Below are positions 44,428 through 53,395 of a DNA stretch of 64,000 bases, piece by piece (position 1 is the first letter of the stretch; every line of letters begins with the position of its first letter). This DNA comes from JAWHQP01 sp032586195 (GTDB lineage: Bacteria > Pseudomonadota > Gammaproteobacteria > Enterobacterales > Pasteurellaceae). The stretch is taken from positions 186,001 to 250,000 of the forward strand of contig JAWHQP010000002.1 in assembly GCA_032586195.1 (NCBI GenBank), in the 5' to 3' direction. Under the pieces are notes generated by a model. That model searched no databases. It saw only the letters and a program-made list of their open reading frames with translations, and was not told the origin of the DNA. Position numbers and translations under genes: made by a program.

Positions 44428-45425
44428 CTATATGCTTTCTCCCAGGTTAATCTGATAGCCTAAATCGATCACTGAACTTTGCAGCGGGATATTATTGATT
44501 CGATTTAGAATTTCCTGTGCGGCGATACGTCCGATCTGCCGTCTGGGCGTGATGACCGTGGCTAATTGCGGTGTCATGGCCTGGCCGACGTCATGGCCGT
44601 GAAATCCGGCCACGGCCATTTGGGCTGGTATTTTTATACCGAGCCGCTGACATTCAAAAATTACGCCGATGGCTAAATCATCGTTAGTACAGAAAATGCC
44701 GTTGGTGGTAGGGTAGCGTTTTAGGGTATCGTGCAGTAATTCGGCACCCAGTGTGAAAGAGGAATGTTGTTTAGTCCATATCACGTTTGGGGTCAGCTGA
44801 TATTTTTGCATTGCCTGTTCGTATCCCTGCTGTTTCAGCATGGTGCGTTTATCCATACGCACGGCAAAATAGACAATATTCTTATGCCCGCGATTGATCA
44901 TGGTTTCCGTCATAGACTGAGCGGCGGCAACATTGTCAAAACCAATGATTTGTTTTGTCGTCGCCGTTGATGTGCTCATGATTTCAACCACGGGAATATT
45001 GGCGATTTCAAGCATTTTATCGGCTTTGGGGCTGTGTTCGTTTTCAGACAGAATTAACCCGTCGATATTATAGGAAAGCAGGCTTTCAATCTGCTTTTCT
45101 TCTTTTTGGGATGATAGCCATAATGGGCCAGCATGGTCTGATAGCCCGCTTTATCGGTAATTTCCTCAATGCCGGTGAGAACATTGGCAAAAACCTGATT
45201 GGTCAGAGAAGGCAGTAATACGCCGATGGATTTACTTTTGGCGTTGGACAGCATGTTCGGAGCACGGTTGGGAATATAGCCGAAATGCTCAATGGCTTCG
45301 GCAATTTTGTGCCGCGTGGTTTCGGCCACGGCGTCCGGGTTTCTTAAATAACGACTGATAGTCATTTTTGTAATGCCGATGTGTTCCGCGATATCCTGTA
45401 GTGTGGGGCGTTTACTTTTAGCCAT
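44428..45425 (-). pseudogene. idnR: LacI-family idonate/gluconate regulator, frameshifted
   Basis: The ATG at 45425 opens a LacI-type regulator: MAKSKRPTLQDIAEHIGITK and MTISRYLRNP with a helix-turn-helix, then IPNRAPNMLSNAKS. At 45103-45107 an A5 run on the sense strand shifts the frame: after HPKK the reading goes KKSRLKAC to a stop, while the other frame continues EEKQIESLLSYNIDGLILS to the end (GYQINLGESI). One extra A restores the full protein of about 333 residues, which matches E. coli IdnR/GntR. The cut-off product would keep the DNA-binding domain and only part of the effector domain. The only candidate for the operators at 43667 and 43815. Confidence 0.88.
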
Positions 45426-45569
45426 ATAAAAGATCCGTTTCGCAATAAATTTTATATGCAAGATCATACTGAAAACGCAGAATATGTCAAAACTGCGAAA
45501 AATCTCACCGCACTTTGCACCAAATAGCGGTATAATCCAAGCATTGTTAGGTTTATGCGAGGAGGAAAT

Positions 45570-46664
45570 ATGACGGATAAGCTTGATGCGTTGCAGCAGG
45601 AATTGAATTCTACCGTGGAAAGCGCCATTCGTTTGACTCAATATAGTCACGGTGCGGGTTGCGGTTGTAAGATATCGCCTAAGGTGTTAGAGGACATTTT
45701 ACATTCCGAACAGGAAAGATTTATTGATCCGAATTTATTAGTCGGTAACGATACTAAAGATGATGCGGCGGTTTATGATTTAGGCAATGGCACATCGATC
45801 ATCAGTACGACCGATTTTTTTATGCCGATTGTGGATGATCCCTTCGATTTCGGACGTATCGCGGCAACCAATGCAATCAGTGATATTTTCGCTATGGGCG
45901 GTAAGCCTATTATGGCGATTGCCATTTTAGGTTTTCCGATTAAAGTATTACCGCCGTCCATTGCCCGCCGAATTACCGAAGGAGGCCGGGCGGCTTGTCG
46001 GGAAGCGGGAATCGTTTTGGCCGGCGGACATTCCATTGACGCGCCCGAACCGATGTTCGGCTTAGCTGTAACAGGGATTGTACCGACGGATAAGGTGAAG
46101 AAAAATGCTTCCGCTCGCGCCGGCAGTAAACTTTATCTGACCAAGCCATTGGGTATCGGTATCCTGACTACGGCAGAAAAAAAAGGCAAATTAAAGTCAC
46201 AACATCAAGGTTTGGCAACCAAGGTAATGTGTCAAATGAATACTATCGGTACAGCACTTTCCGATGTTAACGGAGTAACCGCGTTAACCGATGTGACAGG
46301 GTTCGGACTGGCAGGGCATTTACTGGAAATCTGTGAAGGCTCTCATGTAGCGGCAAACGTGTATTTCGACGGAATCCGCACTTTGGACGGCGTAGAGGAT
46401 TATATCGCGCAAGGCTGTGTGCCGGGAGGCACCAACCGTAATTTTGACAGTTACGGGGCTAAAATCTCGCCGTTGAGCGATAAGCAGAAAGCCATCCTGT
46501 GCGATCCGCAAACCTCGGGCGGGCTGCTTATTGCGGTGTTGCCGGAAGGTGAACAAGCCGTGTTTGATATCGCCGCCGAAGCGGGCATTGAACTGATTCC
46601 TGTAGGCGAGCTCGTACCGCAAAGTGCGGTGTCGAAAGACGGAGTTTTGATCAACGTGGTTTAA
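45570..46664 (+). CDS. selD: Selenophosphate synthase
   Basis: The start ATG at 45570, with GAGGAGG upstream, gives 364 residues (MTDKLDALQQELNSTVESAI). The catalytic motif is HGAGCGCKIS, with Cys where some Pasteurellaceae such as H. influenzae carry selenocysteine; the codon is TGC, so no UGA recoding is needed. Other motifs: STTDFFMPIVDDPFDFGRIA, GGHSIDAPEPMFGLAV and TDVTGFGLAGHLLEI. It makes selenophosphate from selenide and ATP for selenocysteine and selenouridine. Single gene, with an uptake signal upstream (45507) and one inside (46622). Confidence 0.97.
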   Translation: MTDKLDALQQELNSTVESAIRLTQYSHGAGCGCKISPKVLEDILHSEQERFIDPNLLVGNDTKDDAAVYDLGNGTSIISTTDFFMPIVDDPFDFGRIAATNAISDIFAMGGKPIMAIAILGFPIKVLPPSIARRITEGGRAACREAGIVLAGGHSIDAPEPMFGLAVTGIVPTDKVKKNASARAGSKLYLTKPLGIGILTTAEKKGKLKSQHQGLATKVMCQMNTIGTALSDVNGVTALTDVTGFGLAGHLLEICEGSHVAANVYFDGIRTLDGVEDYIAQGCVPGGTNRNFDSYGAKISPLSDKQKAILCDPQTSGGLLIAVLPEGEQAVFDIAAEAGIELIPVGELVPQSAVSKDGVLINVV

Positions 46665-46860
46665 TTCCCTGCTCGGCAAAATAATATCGCCACGACTTTT
46701 TACGGAGTCATGGCGATTTTTTATAAGTTGAATTTACAGCGTTTCGTTTTTTGTCTGGTTATTAAGCGAAAGCTACCTGAAAACTCTTGAGGACATGTTC
46801 TGTTTTTTTATGTTAAAATTCTCAACCGATTTATCCCATTCATTTTTAATAGGAAATAAC

Positions 46861-47334
46861 ATGAAAGTATTAGAAGGCGGCCTGGCGGCACCTCACGCAA
46901 AAATTGCGGTAGTGGTGGCGCGGTTTAACAGTTTTATTAACGATAGTCTGGTAGAAGGCGCGATTGATGCATTGAAACGTATCGGTCAGGTTAAAGATGA
47001 AAATATTACCCTTGTGCGTGTGCCGGGCGCTTATGAGTTGCCGCTGGCGGTACGTCGTTTGGCGGACAGCAAAAAATATGACGGCATTGTGGCGTTAGGT
47101 ACGGTAATCCGCGGCGGTACCGCTCATTTTGAATATGTGGCGGGCGAAGCGAGCAGCGGTATCGGCCACGTTTCTTTACACTCCGATATTCCGGTGGCGT
47201 TCGGCGTATTAACTACGGAAAACATCGAACAGGCGATTGACCGCGCGGGTACGAAATCGGGCAATAAAGGCGCGGAAGCGGCTTTAGTTGCGTTGGAGAT
47301 GGTGAATTTATTGGATCAAATCAAAACGGCATAA
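46861..47334 (+). CDS. ribH: 6,7-dimethyl-8-ribityllumazine synthase
   Basis: The ATG at 46861 gives 157 residues (MKVLEGGLAAPHAKIAVVVA), matching family length; the frame upstream to 46795 is probably leader. Motifs RFNSFINDSLVEGA, VPGAYELPLAV, GTVIRGGTAHFEYVAG and FGVLTTENIEQA are those of lumazine synthase. The enzyme condenses the two riboflavin precursors. It is first in a run with nusB, thiL and pgpA; nusB starts 5 bases after its stop. Confidence 0.96.
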   Translation: MKVLEGGLAAPHAKIAVVVARFNSFINDSLVEGAIDALKRIGQVKDENITLVRVPGAYELPLAVRRLADSKKYDGIVALGTVIRGGTAHFEYVAGEASSGIGHVSLHSDIPVAFGVLTTENIEQAIDRAGTKSGNKGAEAALVALEMVNLLDQIKTA

Positions 47335-47339
47335 TTGAA

Positions 47340-47768
47340 ATGGCAGAACAAAATAAAAAAGTGTCGGCCCGTCGCAGGGCAAGGGAATGTGCGGTGCAGG
47401 CCTTGTATTCTTGGCAAGTGTCGCAGAATCCGGTAGAAACGGTGGAGTTGAATTTCGTGACTGAGCAGGATTTAAAAGGTGTTGACGTTGCCTATTTCCG
47501 TAAATTATTCCGTCAGACGGTGGAAAATACGATGGCGGTGGATACGGCAATGGCACCGTTTTTAGATCGCCGGGCGGAAGAGCTTGATCCGATTGAAAAA
47601 GCCATTTTGCGTTTAGCGGTATATGAGCTGAAATATGAGCTTGATGTGCCGTACAAAGTGGCGATTAACGAGGCGATTGAGGTAGCGAAAACCTTTGGCG
47701 CGGAAGACAGTCACAAATATATCAATGGTGTGCTGGACAAGGTTGCGCCTGCGTTATCACGCAAGTGA
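47340..47768 (+). CDS. nusB: Transcription antitermination factor NusB
   Basis: 142 residues. NusB core: ARRRARECAVQALYSWQVSQ near the N terminus and VPYKVAINEAIEVAKTFGAE near the C terminus. It binds boxA RNA with S10 (NusE) to promote antitermination of rRNA operons. The ribH-nusB-thiL-pgpA order is the conserved gammaproteobacterial arrangement, but a hairpin with a T-run separates nusB from thiL here. Confidence 0.97.
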   Translation: MAEQNKKVSARRRARECAVQALYSWQVSQNPVETVELNFVTEQDLKGVDVAYFRKLFRQTVENTMAVDTAMAPFLDRRAEELDPIEKAILRLAVYELKYELDVPYKVAINEAIEVAKTFGAEDSHKYINGVLDKVAPALSRK

Positions 47769-47776
47769 TCAGTATG

Positions 47777-47803
47777 AAAAGTGGGCGAGAGCCCATTTTT
47801 TTA
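47777..47803 (+). terminator. Hairpin terminator between nusB and thiL
   Basis: AAAAGTGGGC (47777-47786) pairs with GCCCATTTTT (47791-47800) with one G-T wobble and a GAGA loop, followed by T. It looks like a real terminator or attenuator within the gene run. Confidence 0.7.
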
Positions 47804-47828
47804 TAAGGAATTGTGGGGGAGACGACGG

Positions 47829-48833
47829 ATGTCGCAAGGCGAATTTAGTTTAATTGATAATTTTTTCACCAAGCCGCAAACAAATGTGCGTTCAGAGGTA
47901 TTGCTTGCAATCGGAGACGATTGTGCCGTTATTGAACCGCCGGTCGGCTATCAGCTGGCGATCACCACCGACACCATGGTGGAAAATTCTCATTTTTATC
48001 CCGATATTGATCCGAAAGATTTAGGCTATAAAGCCGTCGCGACCAATTTAAGCGATCTTGCCGCGATGGGTGCAACTCCCACATGGATTTCATTGGCATT
48101 GACCTTGCCCAAGGCGGATGAACAATGGCTGGCGGCGTTTAGCGAAGGCATGTTCGAGCTGCTGAATGAACATCAGATAACTCTGATTGGCGGCGACACC
48201 ACAAGCGGAACGGTTCCGTCTGTTACCATTACCGCTCACGGAACGCTGAAAAACACCACCGCACTTTGTCGTCACAAGGCTCAGGCAGGCGACTGGATTT
48301 ATGTTTCCGGTACAATCGGTGACGGGCTGGCGGGTTTTTACTTGCTGAGAGAGTTGTATCAGAATGGCAAGGGTCATAAAAATCTGAATGAGCATCAGGC
48401 CTTTCTGATTCGTCGCAATTTGCATCCCACGCCGCGCATTGCCTTAGGCAAGATGCTGGCTGAGCAGCGATTGGCACGGGCGGCGCTCGATCTTTCTGAC
48501 GGTCTGGTAGGAGATTTAGGACATATTTTAGATCGCAGCGGTGTAAGTGCGGTGCTGAATTTGCAAGATTTGCCTTGTTCCGATGCCTTGCTCGCTTTAT
48601 ACGGCAGAGAGCAGGCGGAATTGATGGCGTTGCAAGGCGGCGAGGATTATGAACTGTGTTTTACCGTGCCGGATGAGAAAAAAGCGGCGTTGACGGATTA
48701 TCTCTCCGGATTGGATGTGCCTTGCCGTTGCATCGGGCGCATAGTGGCACGAAATCCTGCCCGGCCGATTCAATATTATCGCCATGGCGAACCCGTGGAT
48801 TTAACCGTTTCCGGTTTTGAACATTTTAAGTAA
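47829..48833 (+). CDS. thiL: Thiamine-monophosphate kinase
   Basis: The ATG at 47829 with GGGGGAG upstream gives 334 residues (MSQGEFSLIDNFFTKPQTNV). PurM-like kinase motifs: LLAIGDDCAVIEPP, TTDTMVENSHFYPDIDPKDL and LIGGDTTSGTVPSVTITAHG. ThiL phosphorylates thiamine monophosphate to the pyrophosphate. It overlaps two uptake signals (48258 and 48545). pgpA starts 8 bases after its stop. Confidence 0.96.
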   Translation: MSQGEFSLIDNFFTKPQTNVRSEVLLAIGDDCAVIEPPVGYQLAITTDTMVENSHFYPDIDPKDLGYKAVATNLSDLAAMGATPTWISLALTLPKADEQWLAAFSEGMFELLNEHQITLIGGDTTSGTVPSVTITAHGTLKNTTALCRHKAQAGDWIYVSGTIGDGLAGFYLLRELYQNGKGHKNLNEHQAFLIRRNLHPTPRIALGKMLAEQRLARAALDLSDGLVGDLGHILDRSGVSAVLNLQDLPCSDALLALYGREQAELMALQGGEDYELCFTVPDEKKAALTDYLSGLDVPCRCIGRIVARNPARPIQYYRHGEPVDLTVSGFEHFK

Positions 48834-48841
48834 TTAATTCA

Positions 48842-49333
48842 ATGAACCTTGATAATCCATTAAAAAAAATACGTTTAACCAATCCTGTTCATTTCCTTGC
48901 CTTAGGTTTAGGTTCAGGGCTGATTCGTCCCGCGCCGGGCACCTGGGGCAGTTTGGTTGGTGTAATTGTCGGCGTGTTGCTGTTGCAGGTATTCAATCCG
49001 ATTGCTTTTGCCGTGTTTATCGTATTTTGTTTTGTATTTGGCTGTTATCTGTGCCGGGAAACTTCTGAGGATATGGGGGTACATGATCACGGTTCTATCG
49101 TATGGGACGAATTTGTCGGCGTGTTTATTACGTTACTGGCGCTGCCGGAACTGACATGGCAATGGTACGTAGCCGCTTTTGCCGTTTTCCGTTTCTTCGA
49201 TATTCTCAAGCCGTATCCGATCAAATATTTTGATGAAAAAGTCAAAGGCGGTTTCGGCATTATGATTGATGACGTGTTGGCGGCGGTTTATGCGGTGATC
49301 GTACTGCGGTTGATAAATTACTTTTTGGGATAA
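48842..49333 (+). CDS. pgpA: Phosphatidylglycerophosphatase A
   Basis: 163 residues with three or four transmembrane segments. Signature: GLGSGLIRPAPGTWGSL at the N terminus, DHGSIVWDEFVGVFIT in the middle, and FRFFDILKPYPIKYFDEKVK with GFGIMIDDVLAA. PgpA dephosphorylates phosphatidylglycerol phosphate in the inner membrane. It follows thiL and precedes a LysE-family exporter by 5 bases. Confidence 0.95.
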   Translation: MNLDNPLKKIRLTNPVHFLALGLGSGLIRPAPGTWGSLVGVIVGVLLLQVFNPIAFAVFIVFCFVFGCYLCRETSEDMGVHDHGSIVWDEFVGVFITLLALPELTWQWYVAAFAVFRFFDILKPYPIKYFDEKVKGGFGIMIDDVLAAVYAVIVLRLINYFLG

Positions 49334-49338
49334 CCACA

Positions 49339-49968
49339 ATGTTAAACCTTATTATCGTGCATTTTTTCGGCTTGGTAACGCCGGGGCCTGATTTCTTTTA
49401 CGTCAGCCGCATGGCAGCCAGTAATTCCCGCCGTAACGTGGTGTGCGGCATTATCGGTATTACTCTTGGTGTGGCGTTCTGGGCGGCTTCCGCCATGTTG
49501 GGGCTGGCATTGTTATTTACCACGGTACCTATGCTGCACGGCGTAATTATGCTGCTGGGCGGCAGTTATTTGGCATATCTCGGTTGGCATATGGTAAAGA
49601 GCCGCACCAATGCAAAATTTGAATCGGCCACTGAACGGGAATTAAATCAGGCCACTACGATAAAAAAGGAAATAATGAAAGGGTTATTGGTGAATTTATC
49701 CAATGCCAAAGCTATTATTTATTTTGCCAGTGTGATGTCGCTGATTCTGGTGCATATCACGGAAACATGGCAAATGCTGTTGGCATTCGCCATTATCGTA
49801 GTGGAAACTTTTATTTATTTTTATGTAATTTCATTTATCTTCTCACGCTCGGTGGCGAAACAGTTTTACAGCCAATATAGCTGCTATATTGATAATGCCG
49901 CAGGAGTGATTTTCCTCGCTTTCGGTGTTTTTCTGGCGTATGCCGGCGTGTTGGAAATACTTAATTAA
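49339..49968 (+). CDS. LysE/RhtC-family amino acid exporter
   Basis: 209 residues, about six transmembrane segments. LVTPGPDFFYVSRMAASNSR at the N terminus is the LysE/RhtB signature, and LVNLSNAKAIIYFASVMSLI in the middle matches RhtC (threonine exporter). Members export amino acids such as threonine, homoserine or lysine. It starts 5 bases after pgpA and ends 16 bases before dapB, so it seems to be part of the same run. Substrate cannot be told from sequence. Confidence 0.85.
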   Translation: MLNLIIVHFFGLVTPGPDFFYVSRMAASNSRRNVVCGIIGITLGVAFWAASAMLGLALLFTTVPMLHGVIMLLGGSYLAYLGWHMVKSRTNAKFESATERELNQATTIKKEIMKGLLVNLSNAKAIIYFASVMSLILVHITETWQMLLAFAIIVVETFIYFYVISFIFSRSVAKQFYSQYSCYIDNAAGVIFLAFGVFLAYAGVLEILN

Positions 49969-49984
49969 AATCACAGGAGCAAAT

Positions 49985-50797
49985 ATGACATTAAAAATTG
50001 GTATCGTAGGCGCGGGCGGTCGTATGGGCCGTCAATTAATTCAAGCCGTGCAGAATGCGGAAGGTGTTGAATTAGGAGCGGCATTTGAGCATGGTGAATC
50101 TTCCTTATTAGGAACCGATGCGGGCGAACTGGCAGGCATCGGTCACTTAGGTATCACAGTAGGCTCGGATCTTGCCGCTCAATCCGTAAATTTCGATGTA
50201 CTGATTGATTTTACCCGCCCGGAAGGCACGTTAAAACATATTGATATCTGCCTGGCACTGAACAAGCCGATGATTATCGGCACTACGGGCTTTGATGAAG
50301 CGGGTAAAGCCGCTATTCGAGCCGCCTCGGAGAAAATTGCTATCGTGTTTGCTTCTAATTTCAGTGTGGGCGTGAACCTAGTATTCAAATTATTAGAAAA
50401 AACCGCCAAAGTGATGGGAGATTACTGCGATATTGAAATTATCGAGGCTCATCACCGCCATAAAGTCGATGCTCCGTCAGGCACGGCGTTGTCTATGGGT
50501 GAGCATATCGCCGGAGTCCTTGGACGTGATTTGAAAACCAATGGCGTATTCGCCCGCGAGGGTATTACCGGCGAACGCAAACGTACGGATATAGGATTTT
50601 CCAGTATTCGTGCCGCCGATGTTGTGGGCGAGCATACGGTGTGGTTTGCCGATATCGGTGAACGCGTGGAAATTTCCCATAAAGCCTCCAGCCGCATGAC
50701 TTTCGCCAATGGAGCCGTACGCGCCGCCAGATGGATTGCTGAAAAACAACAGGGTTTGTTTGATATGACAGACGTGTTGGATTTAAATACGTTGTAA
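49985..50797 (+). CDS. dapB: 4-hydroxy-tetrahydrodipicolinate reductase
   Basis: The ATG at 49985 with AGGAG upstream gives 270 residues (MTLKIGIVGAGGRMGRQLIQ). Motifs: NAD(P)-binding GAGGRMGRQL, GTTGFDEAG and the substrate motif EAHHRHKVDAPSGTA. DapB is a step of lysine and diaminopimelate synthesis. Terminator downstream. It is the last gene of the run beginning at ribH, though its control may be separate. Confidence 0.97.
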   Translation: MTLKIGIVGAGGRMGRQLIQAVQNAEGVELGAAFEHGESSLLGTDAGELAGIGHLGITVGSDLAAQSVNFDVLIDFTRPEGTLKHIDICLALNKPMIIGTTGFDEAGKAAIRAASEKIAIVFASNFSVGVNLVFKLLEKTAKVMGDYCDIEIIEAHHRHKVDAPSGTALSMGEHIAGVLGRDLKTNGVFAREGITGERKRTDIGFSSIRAADVVGEHTVWFADIGERVEISHKASSRMTFANGAVRAARWIAEKQQGLFDMTDVLDLNTL

Positions 50798-50810
50798 CAC
50801 TGTATTATTA

Positions 50811-50871
50811 AAAAAGATCTGCACTACAAAAACCGGATGTATATTTAACAGGTTGAGGTGCAGATTTTTTA
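50811..50871 (+). terminator. Terminator after dapB
   Basis: ATCTGCAC (about 50817-50824) pairs with GTGCAGAT (50858-50865) flanked by A-rich and T6 sequence. The 140 bases after it hold nothing I can name. Confidence 0.6.
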
Positions 50872-51012
50872 TAACTAAATAATCTGTTAAACGGCAGGAT
50901 ATTTAAATATTCCATTAGTTTTATGGTTAAGTTGCAAACATCACTTACAAAGGCTTAGATCGGAGTTAAACAATTTTCGGAAAACGGTTTATTATTAAGC
51001 TATCAAAAAGGT

Positions 51013-51048
51013 ATGAAAAAGCCTTGAAGGCTTATCCTACAAGGCTTT
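51013..51048 (-). terminator. Terminator of tmRNA
   Basis: AAAAAGCCTTG (51016-51026) pairs with CAAGGCTTT (51040-51048); on the tmRNA sense strand it is followed by TTTTTC. Confidence 0.8.
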
Positions 51049-51065
51049 ATGCATTGATTGTTAAT

Positions 51066-51432
51066 TGGTGGAGCTGGCGGGAGTTGAACCCGCGTCCGAA
51101 ATTACTCTACCTTCAGCACTACACGTTTAGTCTCGTCTTTAAATTCATTTACCCACTGCGGACAGACACGCGACAGATAAACTAGCTTTATTCAATTTAG
51201 TGCTTCGATCCTAAAGCGGCGGCTTCAACACGATCTCGTTTAGATTTGACTCCTCGGAATCCCCGTCTTACGAGCGGAAGCTGGGGCGAGAAGGCTAAAG
51301 GCAGGTTATTAAGCTGCTAAAGCGTATTGTTCGTCGTTTGCGACTATTTTTTTGCGGTTTATTTACGAGGCCTACCGCACCTCGACGTGCACCTTGGGCT
51401 TCGCTAATCCCGTCGAATCCAGAATCAGCCCC
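51066..51432 (-). ncRNA. ssrA: Transfer-messenger RNA
   Basis: On the complementary strand the RNA starts GGGGCTGATTCTGGATTCGA and ends with the T-arm GGTTCAACTCCCGCCAGCTC and CACCA, so the CCA is encoded. The tag frame at 51309-51341 reads ANDEQYALAA and a stop, the tag also known for H. influenzae. tmRNA with SmpB rescues stalled ribosomes and marks the peptide for proteolysis. Length about 367 nt is normal. Confidence 0.97.
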
Positions 51433-51687
51433 AAAATTGGCGGAGATTTTAGCAGAATTTTATAAAAAATAAAAGATGGCTTGCTATATTTGCCGTATCG
51501 GAACCGGTTTTCCGTTTACCAAAAATCCTGACAATAAAAAATTAGATTTAATGGTCAAAAACTGCCGGTTAATTCCGAACTAGAATGAACGGAAATTGCA
51601 GAGAATTTGTAAATAATAAAATGGCGGTTGCCGATGTTAATCCGCTAAAAAACTCTTATTTTCAGCACCGCACTTTTTATCGTTCAT

Positions 51688-52464
51688 TTAATTTAACTGA
51701 TCTTTTTCTCGCGCCATTCCGTCGCATTCCCAACCGACATATTCTCCCGAATATTGATTTGCCAATTGATCAAACTTTTCTACTAAATTAAAGATATCCA
51801 TCGAATTTAAAGATAATTCCTGCTCAAGTTTTAACATATAAAACGCCTCATCTTCATCGACGGTGACACGTTCGTCAGTATATTTAATCGCATTAAAAAA
51901 GATTTTTTCCAAAGCGATATTTTCAATAAATTCAAGCATATTTTCTTTATTGTCAAAATAAAACGTATGTTCGATCGCAAAAACATCGGCTAAATTCTTA
52001 CCGTTCTGATTTAAAAGCCCGAGAATTTCCTCGGTGGCATTCAGCTTGCTTTCTAACGGCGAAGGCAACAAAAAATCAAAATAGGTATCCCAATTCGGAT
52101 CGCCTTGAACATCTAAATCATGACAATAATCTAAATCAATCAGCACGTTGGCAAATTCACTCGGATCACTTGTGTAGAAATATAATTTTGCTTTTCCGTC
52201 ACAAATCGTATGCCCCGCATAAAGGCTGTTCGACAACGCACTCAGCTGGCTCAAAGCCCGAAGAATGCTTTTAAATAAGTCTTGATAAACCTCCGCTACA
52301 GGCATACCTATCTCATTGGCCTTAAAGGGAATTGCAAATTGCACCACATAGCATTCCCGTTCATCCATCGGAAATTGATCAAAGATACCGAGGTTTGCAG
52401 AGAAAATCGCCACACGGTTGTTAATTGTGGAACGATAATTCTGCCAATTTTGCTCAATTTCCAT
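51688..52464 (-). CDS. DUF695-domain protein with RraB-like C-terminal part
   Basis: 258 acidic residues, no signal or membrane segment. The N-terminal half (MEIEQNWQNYRSTINNRVAI, RECYVVQFAIPFKANEIGMP) matches the DUF695 family. The C-terminal half, from about residue 140, with HTFYFDNKENMLEFIENIAL, may be related to the RraB/DUF1260 fold that inhibits RNase E; I am less sure of that. The combination is seen in other bacteria but is not characterised. It lies 24 bases before xthA's stop on the same strand. Function unknown. Confidence 0.6.
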   Translation of the reverse strand: MEIEQNWQNYRSTINNRVAIFSANLGIFDQFPMDERECYVVQFAIPFKANEIGMPVAEVYQDLFKSILRALSQLSALSNSLYAGHTICDGKAKLYFYTSDPSEFANVLIDLDYCHDLDVQGDPNWDTYFDFLLPSPLESKLNATEEILGLLNQNGKNLADVFAIEHTFYFDNKENMLEFIENIALEKIFFNAIKYTDERVTVDEDEAFYMLKLEQELSLNSMDIFNLVEKFDQLANQYSGEYVGWECDGMAREKDQLN

Positions 52465-52488
52465 TGTCTATCCTATCCTTATGTTAAG

Positions 52489-53292
52489 TTATTTAAATTC
52501 TGCCCAAATCGGAGCATGATCAGATGGTTTTTCCATTGCCCGAATATCCAGAGCGATACCGGTATTAACACAGCGTGCGGCTAATCCCGAACTTGCCAGA
52601 ATATGATCAATGCGTAAACCGCGGTTATCATTAAACCCTTTTGAACGGTAATCAAACCATGAGAATTTGTCGTTTACCGTCGGATTCAGTTTGCGAAAGG
52701 TATCTTCCAAACCATAGTCGTACAGGCGTTGATACCACTCCCGTTCTTCGGGCAAAAATGAACATTTTCCTGTGCGCAGCCAGCGTTTACGGTTTTCATC
52801 GCCAATGCCGATATCCAGATCGCTCGGGCTAATATTCATATCGCCCATAATTATAACAGGATTTGCCGCATTATGTTCCTGTTCTAAATAATGTTGTAAA
52901 TCGGCGTAGAATTTTGCTTTCGCAGGAAATTTCGTTTCATGATTGCGGCTCTCGCCTTGCGGGAAATATCCGTTAATTACTGTAAGCTGACCGAATTCCG
53001 AATCAAAATCCGCCATAATGATACGTCTCTGCGCATCTTCCGCATCCATCGGAAAACCTTTGCGAACGGCTTTCGGCGCTTGCCTCGTCAATAATGCTAC
53101 ACCGTAATGGCCTTTCTGCCCATAATGAAACACATGATAACCCAAGTGTTCCACTAATTCATACGGAAATACATCATCCGCGACTTTAATTTCCTGTAAG
53201 CCCAAAATATCAGGCTGATATTCTGCAACAAGTTTTTCTAACTGATGCGGACGGGCTCTTAACCCATTAATATTAAAAGAGATAATTTTCAT
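52489..53292 (-). CDS. xthA: Exonuclease III
   Basis: The start at 53292 (MKIISFNINGLRARPHQLEK) gives 267 residues, the family length. Catalytic motifs DILGLQEIK, GYFPQGESRNHETKFPAK, IIMGDMNISPSDLDIG and SDHAPIWAEF are complete. XthA is the main AP endonuclease of base-excision repair and a 3' exonuclease. It is on the same strand as the DUF695-type gene, which lies downstream. An uptake signal lies just upstream at 53325. Confidence 0.97.
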   Translation of the reverse strand: MKIISFNINGLRARPHQLEKLVAEYQPDILGLQEIKVADDVFPYELVEHLGYHVFHYGQKGHYGVALLTRQAPKAVRKGFPMDAEDAQRRIIMADFDSEFGQLTVINGYFPQGESRNHETKFPAKAKFYADLQHYLEQEHNAANPVIIMGDMNISPSDLDIGIGDENRKRWLRTGKCSFLPEEREWYQRLYDYGLEDTFRKLNPTVNDKFSWFDYRSKGFNDNRGLRIDHILASSGLAARCVNTGIALDIRAMEKPSDHAPIWAEFK

Positions 53293-53395
53293 ATACGATT
53301 TAGTTAAAAAATCAAAAAAACAACACCGCACTTTCGCGGCAAGATTATGTGATAAGGGTGTTTATCTTAGCGGGATGTAATAAAAAGTGCAAATG

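Noticed and set aside
45570..46664. Possible selenocysteine-containing SelD, as in H. influenzae.
   Set aside because: The catalytic position is encoded by TGC in GCGCK; no in-frame TGA occurs there.
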